A DNA stretch of 9,540 bases, from contig JAGLRI010000040.1 in NCBI GenBank assembly GCA_023136395.1, positions 1-9,540 of the forward strand. The letters are read 5' to 3'. The position numbers were made by a program, and so were the translations under genes. This DNA comes from Candidatus Bathyarchaeota archaeon (GTDB taxonomy: Archaea > Thermoproteota > Bathyarchaeia > Bathyarchaeales > Bathyarchaeaceae). The notes below the pieces were generated by a model, which saw only the letters and a list, made by a program, of their open reading frames with translations, was not told where the DNA came from and did no database searches. Below are positions 6,142 to 9,540 of the stretch, one piece after another (within the stretch, counting starts at the first letter, position 1; each line of letters starts with the position of its first letter).

Positions 6142-6156
6142 CCTATTAAACTTTCC
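6142..6156 (-). promoter_or_regulatory. TATA/BRE of the CxxC protein gene
   Basis: The minus strand reads ggaaagtttaatagg, a purine-rich BRE-like stretch plus TATA-like tttaatag. Spacing predicts transcription from about 6120, giving a leader of about 50 bases that contains the Shine-Dalgarno. Confidence 0.4.
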
Positions 6157-6331
6157 TTTTAGACCCATATGGTTTGATAAACAGGGTTATATTTCCGGAT
6201 GGGTATACGCGCGCATGCATTCACAAACATCGTTTAATTATTTATATTAATGATGTATTTACTGATCTTTGTTACTATAAAAACCCAAATTACTCATAAA
6301 TTTAAAAACATGTGTGGCAAGATTTATTTTT

Positions 6332-6340
6332 TTTAAATAA
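6332..6340 (+). promoter_or_regulatory. TATA box of the SatP-like gene
   Basis: TTTAAATAA lies about 26 bases before a predicted start site near 6362 and 38 bases before GTG 6374. AAGGA at 6359-6363 may be the Shine-Dalgarno. The promoter looks intact although the gene it serves is broken. Confidence 0.4.
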
Positions 6341-6373
6341 GGCTTCTTTGTAAAACCTAAGGATGTGTAATTT

Positions 6374-6942
6374 GTGGATAATACTAAACTTGCAAATCCC
6401 GCGCCACTCGGGTTGATGGGTTTTGGAATGACAACGGTGTTGCTGAACTTAAGTAACGCTGGTTTAATTTACACCTCAAGTATGGGCGTAGTATTTTCTA
6501 TGGGGATTTTTTATGGAGGGTTAGCACAGATTTTTGCTGGAATGTGGGAAATGAAGAGAAATAATACCTTTGGTGTGACCGCTTTTTGTTCCTTCGGAGC
6601 TAGCTAGCTTTTGGATTTCACTTACCGCCATCAAGATTTTTCCAGTCATAGGATGGGTTTACGTATCCCCCTCTGGTACTGTTATGGGGGCATACTTGGG
6701 AATGTGGGGTACATTCACCGCTCTTATGACCACATCTACATTCAAGGCAAACAGAACACTACAAGTTGTGTTTATTACCTTGACTATACTTTTCTTCTTG
6801 CTGGCTATAAGTGACATCTTAACTAATGAGGTTATAAAGACTATTGCAGGTTATGCTAGCTGGCTGCGGGTTATGTGCAATCTATATGGCAACTGCTGAG
6901 GTAGTAAATGAGACTTATGGACGAACTGTTCTTACTAAATAA
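6374..6942 (+). pseudogene. satP: SatP / GPR1-FUN34-YaaH acetate-succinate transporter, broken by two frameshifts
   Basis: From GTG 6374 the protein carries the family signature NPAPLGLMGFGMTTVLLNL at its N-terminus and continues through GIFYGGLAQIFAGMWEMKRNNTFG, the conserved GG..Q...G..E...GNTF-like block. The frame then meets TAG at 6605. Removing one copy of the tandem TAGC at 6599-6608 restores FCSFGA-SFWISLTAIKIFP and the following helices (SGTVMGAYLGMWGTFTALM, NRTLQVVFITLTILFFLLA). A second shift at about 6851-6866 must be corrected to reach GLCAIYMATAEVVNETYGRT, the usual C-terminus, ending at TAA 6940. Corrected length is about 186 residues, normal for this six-helix family. The intact relatives move acetate or succinate with protons across the cytoplasmic membrane. 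It may be a true pseudogene or two sequence errors; everything else, including the promoter, is preserved, so any decay is recent. Confidence 0.85.
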
Positions 6943-7076
6943 TATGAGTAAAAAAATATAAAATGGATAATTGATGTATCAAGTATTCTGCGTGTTGAAT
7001 GAATAGAATTAATGGTGTAACCTTTGCTTGCGTTTAGTCATACTTGCATTAATGATATTAATATGTTCGCAACGTT

Positions 7077-7292
7077 TCAATTTGCTTTCGATGGACTTAG
7101 ATAAGCCCAAACCACTACCATAATTGTTGCTAACACGGCGCCGACTAGTCCTGATAAAACCCATTCAGCTTGAAGGATTACTGGGTAAAACTGTAAAAGC
7201 GAGGGAAAAACCTCATGATAAGCGGCGTTGGCGGCGATTCCAACTATAAAACCTAATGTTGCAAATAATCCTAAGATTTTCATTCTTTTCAT
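7077..7292 (-). CDS. Small membrane protein with two transmembrane helices, 71 aa
   Basis: Unrecognised family. From ATG 7292: a short basic start (MKRMK), helix 1 ILGLFATLGFIVGIAANAAY (residues 6-25), an extracytoplasmic-looking loop HEVFPSLLQFYPVILQAEW, helix 2 VLSGLVGAVLATIMVVVWAY (45-64), and a polar tail SPSKAN. The basic N-terminus predicts inside-N and inside-C ends. The leader reads AAGGTGACACC before ATG, so the Shine-Dalgarno is close (4-5 bases); the second ATG (7283) is an alternative with better spacing. A strong AT-rich box (ttaataaatataaaat, 7303-7320 on the minus strand) precedes it. It is convergent with the broken SatP gene; no functional link is shown. Confidence 0.7.
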   Translation of the reverse strand: MKRMKILGLFATLGFIVGIAANAAYHEVFPSLLQFYPVILQAEWVLSGLVGAVLATIMVVVWAYLSPSKAN

Positions 7293-7348
7293 GGTGTCAC
7301 CTTATTTTATATTTATTAATGTGTGATGCACCTAAGAGGATTTTTAAC

Positions 7349-7361
7349 ATGTTCAGAACAT
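7349..7361. promoter_or_regulatory. Inverted repeat ATGTTC-A-GAACAT, candidate operator
   Basis: Perfect 6-bp arms around a single A, about 57 bases upstream of the start of the two-helix membrane protein and just beyond its TATA-like region on the minus strand. That position would suit an activator or distal operator site. Confidence 0.35.
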
Positions 7362-7509
7362 CCTAGAATATACATAACCATATATTCCCCCGTCATTGCT
7401 TTTTGAAATTTAATTCTCAATTACAAATATTGTGAGTTGAGCACCTAAAAATAAACATATTTATTGCTTCACGTTTGAAAGACAAGAAAAAAAATTGTCT
7501 GAATTCCCT

Positions 7510-7529
7510 TTTTTATGCATGCATAAAAA
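7510..7529. repeat. 20-bp perfect palindrome
   Basis: Half-site TTTTTATGCA followed by its exact reverse complement; the core ATGCATGCAT is itself a tandem and palindromic ATGC repeat. It lies 150 bases upstream of the PAC3-like gene. As DNA it could bind a dimeric protein or extrude; as RNA it has a T/A-rich stem. Confidence 0.8.
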
Positions 7530-7679
7530 TATGCAATCAAATAGACATGGACAATTGAAATTGTTAGCAGATAGGAGCACTGAAATGTTTGAAGGATCTC
7601 ATTAGATCTAACTCTTATTCGCGCATTTCTTACGTTAAAATACAAATAAAATAAATGATATAAACATCAATGAAGCACA

Positions 7680-8051
7680 GTGGAGTTACAATTGTCACAA
7701 ACTAGAATAATTCAGGAGAAAATAGAAGAAGGAGGCGCGCTTTTCTTAGCTACCTACTTCAACATGGAAAACGCTTGCATGTTTTTTTTAAGCGAAAATG
7801 AATCGCGATTAGGAACTTTAGCAGTAGCACTTCCACAAAAACAGAAAATTATTGGTCCACCCTTATCTTCAATTTTGCTGGGGGATCGAAACATGATGAT
7901 TGCTCGTATTCTGGCTGAGCGGCTTGCTAGTAAAATGAATACAATTGCCTTAGTATCAATTTTTATTAAAACTGTAAATGAGCGGGAAGCCGGACCAATA
8001 CTCTTAAGGCTACTAGAGAAGACCCTTCGAAAGGGAGGGGTTGAGGAGTGA
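7680..8051 (+). CDS. PAC3-like proteasome assembly chaperone homolog, 123 aa
   Basis: The domain aligns by eye with eukaryotic proteasome assembly chaperone 3 (PSMG3). A first strand pair (residues 19-38, GALFLATYFNMENACMFFLS) is followed by the conserved LGTLAVALP (44-52), then PPLSSILLGDRNMMIARILAERLAS (60-84, equivalent to the PAC3 'TKVLLGQDEPLIHVFAKNL' turn and helix), a third strand ALVSIFIK (90-97) and a final helix EAGPILLRLLEKTLRK (103-118). PAC3 helps arrange the alpha-ring of the 20S proteasome; an archaeal relative would be expected to act on the archaeal proteasome, though no proteasome gene is in the window. The start is GTG 7680, with an AT-rich box at about 7650 predicting a leaderless transcript. 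The stop overlaps the GTG of the UbiD-like stub (GTGA), implying an ancestral two-gene operon. Confidence 0.7.
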   Translation: MELQLSQTRIIQEKIEEGGALFLATYFNMENACMFFLSENESRLGTLAVALPQKQKIIGPPLSSILLGDRNMMIARILAERLASKMNTIALVSIFIKTVNEREAGPILLRLLEKTLRKGGVEE

Positions 8052-8146
8052 GTCTTCGAATTTTTCTTGAGGAAATGGAAGAAAGAGGAAGTAGTTTATG
8101 TTGGGGATCAACTCTCGCTTCGCTTTGAATGCGCGTGGATGGAACC
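8048..8146 (+). pseudogene. 5' stub of a UbiD-family decarboxylase gene, frameshifted and truncated
   Basis: GTG 8048 overlaps the preceding stop as GTGA and encodes SLRIFLEEMEERGS, the opening that archaeal UbiD-family proteins show (S-L-R-x-F-L/I-E-x-x-E-E-x-G-x-x). One extra base at about 8093 shifts the frame and leads to TGA at 8126. Correcting it gives VYVGDQLSLRFECAWMEP, which continues the family pattern (V-x-V-x-x-x-x-S-x-R-F-E). After about 33 codons the similarity ends in T-rich DNA and the convergent CPBP gene. A full UbiD is over 400 residues and needs prenylated FMN, so this is a dead fragment. The family assignment rests on a short stretch and could be wrong, but that this is a decayed gene start is well supported by the overlap and the frame repair. 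Confidence 0.55.
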
Positions 8147-8188
8147 TTTTTTCTCTCTATTTTTTTGGTATAATACCTGATTTTTTTT
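8147..8188 (+). terminator. T-rich terminator after the PAC3-like operon
   Basis: Three T tracts (T6 at 8147-8152, T7 at 8160-8166 apart from neighbours, T8 at 8181-8188) follow the UbiD stub on the plus strand. It ends the plus-strand unit just before the convergent CPBP gene stop at 8194. On the other strand the run is A-rich. Confidence 0.55.
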
Positions 8189-8193
8189 GCTGT

Positions 8194-9363
8194 TTACTGA
8201 AGGTTTATGGATTTTTTCCTACGTTGCATGCGATGGATGACGACTTGAATGGTCACTATGAATAAGACAGTCCATAGGATGAACCCTGCGAGGGTGTGGA
8301 TAATAAACGAAATTCCATAAACATAGTCAATAATTTGAAAGTGTGGAGCTAAGTAATGGTAGATGGTGAAATAGTAGTTGAAAAGCCAGTGAAGTAGAAT
8401 TGAACCCGTAAGTCCATAAGTGTAATAAACATATCCCCAGATCAAAGAAGTTAAAAAAACTGAGATGGCGTTTCCTTGTCCCCATCCTATGTGTCCTAAC
8501 CCAAATATTGCGGAGGAAATTAGCACAAAAAAGTATTCAATTTTAGTTAAGTTACTTTCCGACAATTGGTTAACTTTTAAATCGTTTTTTCCTTTGGTGT
8601 AATTGTTCTGGTTTACCTTCTTTTTAGCTGCAGTCGGTCTAAGTAGGCTAAGCATTAGAATCTGAACCCTATTTTTCCATGAAATGGATCTTAAAAACCT
8701 CCTGTTTTGTTTATTAGTCACCAATAAGAACAGGGAAGAAATCCCAAGGGGAACAAGACGGAAACCTATTTCTTCGGTTATTGCCGAATTTGTGGCTAAT
8801 AGAAATCTCGTATGAATGGGTATATTTGGAAGCACCGGTCCCACTGGCACACCTATGCTGGGGAAAAGGATGTTTTCAAGGAAAAGAGCTGAAGAATAAG
8901 CAATGGAGGCTATATACGGAAACATCAACAAGTAGTTTCCCTTTGGAATAGAGAAATCCTTTAACTTTGATAATCCTTTCCTTAGGCTCTCGTCTTGTCC
9001 AATCCATGTAAAAAAAAGACATACACACAGAATAAACCATAGTCCCGCAAAATACTCACCTGTAGTCACCCACCGACCTACCATTACATAAAAAGGCGTC
9101 CACCATGGATTTCCGCCAAAAGGAGCAATCACTATAGGAATTCCGTTAATTAGGGTCTGTCGGCTATACGTTGCACCTTCCTCTGTGAAATAAAAAAAGT
9201 AGATGCCTAAAGGCATAGCAAGCAGGTAAGTAAATATTAGAAAAATAATGAAGAATATATTGAATAATCTAGCTAAAAGGTGGAAAATATTATATGGCCT
9301 TCTCTTCCTCCTATTCTGCTCAGGCATATTTGTTACCGCAGATACACCGAATTTTCTAAACAT
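8194..9363 (-). CDS. CPBP/Rce1-type intramembrane metalloprotease, 389 aa
   Basis: A multi-pass membrane protein with the three catalytic motifs of the ABI/CPBP (Rce1) glutamate protease family in order: TEEIGFR with E197-E198 and R202 (EExxxR), FGLGHIGWGQGN with H291 (FxxxH), and HWLFNYY with H325 and N329 (HxxxN/D). Roughly eight to nine hydrophobic segments are visible, with helices near 35-60, 103-121, 145-165, 203-216, 276-291, 297-318, 322-338 and 349-377. N-terminal Arg-rich stretch NRRKRRPY (16-24) and C-terminal RMQRRKKS suggest cytoplasmic ends. The gap between motifs 1 and 2 is about 88 residues, long for the family, because of a Lys/Asn-rich hydrophilic insert at about 217-273. 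Such proteases process membrane or prenylated substrates, or protect against peptides; the substrate here is unknown. ATG 9363 follows AAAGAAAGG directly and a TATA-like box at 9385-9395. It is convergent with the PAC3-like gene. Confidence 0.88.
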   Translation of the reverse strand: MFRKFGVSAVTNMPEQNRRKRRPYNIFHLLARLFNIFFIIFLIFTYLLAMPLGIYFFYFTEEGATYSRQTLINGIPIVIAPFGGNPWWTPFYVMVGRWVTTGEYFAGLWFILCVCLFFTWIGQDESLRKGLSKLKDFSIPKGNYLLMFPYIASIAYSSALFLENILFPSIGVPVGPVLPNIPIHTRFLLATNSAITEEIGFRLVPLGISSLFLLVTNKQNRRFLRSISWKNRVQILMLSLLRPTAAKKKVNQNNYTKGKNDLKVNQLSESNLTKIEYFFVLISSAIFGLGHIGWGQGNAISVFLTSLIWGYVYYTYGLTGSILLHWLFNYYFTIYHYLAPHFQIIDYVYGISFIIHTLAGFILWTVLFIVTIQVVIHRMQRRKKSINLQ

Positions 9364-9384
9364 CCTTTCTTTTTATTAGATCTA

Positions 9385-9395
9385 GATTTAAATGG
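9385..9395 (-). promoter_or_regulatory. TATA box of the CPBP gene
   Basis: The minus strand reads ccatttaaatc, centred about 27 bases before ATG 9363; predicted transcription would begin nearly at the start codon. The same box is AT-symmetrical and could also serve a plus-strand transcript. Confidence 0.4.
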
Positions 9396-9460
9396 TCAAT
9401 TCATCAATCTGACTTAAGATCGGATTGGCAGAGTAACACATAACACCTCTGCATGTGCAT

Positions 9461-9509
9461 AAGCAAAACCGCAGTAATTTTTAAATTGTGCCAACAGCCG
9501 ATTTTGCTT
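9461..9509. repeat. Imperfect inverted repeat, 11-bp arms
   Basis: AAGCAAAACCG (9461-9471) and CGATTTTGCTT (9499-9509) pair at 10 of 11 positions across a 27-base spacer that contains TTTTTAAATT. A GAG-GG-CTC mini-hairpin with T7 follows at 9510-9524. It may be part of an unannotated RNA or a promoter structure. The last 177 bases hold no protein gene I can see. Confidence 0.4.
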
Positions 9510-9540
9510 GAGGGCTCTTTTTTTGTGTTGGTTATCCCCA

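Larger units (their letters stand above)
7321..7679. other. Gene-free region rich in inverted repeats
   Basis: No coding frame of any length is supported on either strand. The stretch holds five short perfect inverted repeats: ATGTTC-A-GAACAT (7349-7361), AGACAA-N9-TTGTCT (7480-7500), a 20-bp palindrome (7510-7529), ACAATT-GA-AATTGT (7551-7564) and GATCT-N4-AGATC (7595-7608). AT-rich boxes near 7640-7665 probably include the promoter of the PAC3-like gene, giving a leaderless transcript from about 7680. Confidence 0.6.

Noticed and set aside
5924..6250. Open plus-strand frame of 108 codons
   Set aside because: Its first half is exactly antisense to the CxxC-x17-CxxC zinc protein, whose Cys pattern and Shine-Dalgarno identify the true strand.
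6611..6814. Separate 67-codon frame within the SatP region
   Set aside because: It is an out-of-frame reading of the transporter; the SatP helices lie in the neighbouring frame.
7349..7361. ATGTTC-A-GAACAT as a LexA-type SOS box
   Set aside because: Spacing does not fit GAAC-N4-GTTC boxes and archaea lack LexA; kept only as an unassigned inverted repeat.
7321..7679. CRISPR array or regular repeat array
   Set aside because: The inverted repeats differ from each other in sequence and spacing, with no repeated unit and spacer pattern.

Overview
The window looks like AT-rich chromosomal DNA from an archaeon, probably of the TACK group; Bathyarchaeia-like is my best guess, and it is an inference. 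The archaeal signals are TATA/BRE-like boxes about 25-30 bases before start codons, frequent GTG/TTG starts and some apparently leaderless genes. The protein content agrees: a CPSF-type metallo-beta-lactamase protein, a COG1665-type nucleotidyltransferase, a 53-residue AbrB-type DNA-binding protein, a PAC3-like proteasome chaperone and a CxxC-x17-CxxC zinc protein. No insertion sequence, CRISPR array or phage gene was seen.

Left part (1-2842), all on the minus strand: a metallo-beta-lactamase-fold nuclease-like gene running off the left edge, an unrecognised 128-residue gene, a small AbrB/SpoVT-type regulator, a winged-helix regulator, and an orphan CitG-family (triphosphoribosyl-dephospho-CoA synthase-like) gene. 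A divergent promoter at 2843-2941 carries a TATA-like box and a TGTGTA-N6-TACACA inverted repeat. It separates citG from a plus-strand ECF-transporter S component, whose natural start appears to be a non-canonical ATA codon behind a strong Shine-Dalgarno sequence. A COG1665-like nucleotidyltransferase follows, with a 22-bp perfect palindrome near its 3' end, and then a tRNA-Val(CAC).

Middle part (5067-7292): a dodecin (minus) in which the usual flavin-stacking Trp is Arg; a divergent unrecognised 92-residue protein; a 50-residue CxxC-x17-CxxC zinc protein (minus, TTG start); a SatP (GPR1/FUN34/YaaH) acetate/succinate transporter broken by two frameshifts, both at GCTAGC sequences; and a two-helix membrane peptide (minus).

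Right part (7293-9540): an intergenic stretch of about 390 bases rich in inverted repeats, a PAC3-like proteasome assembly chaperone (plus), a frameshifted stub of what looks like a UbiD-family decarboxylase overlapping the chaperone stop, a T-rich termination region, and a convergent CPBP/Rce1-type membrane protease (minus). Two decayed metabolic genes lie within about 2 kb of each other, so this region seems to be losing function. No single multi-gene novel system is evident. The most interesting items are the PAC3-like gene with its dead UbiD partner, the CTAG-associated frameshifts in SatP, the long palindromes, and the ECF/CitG divergent pair.
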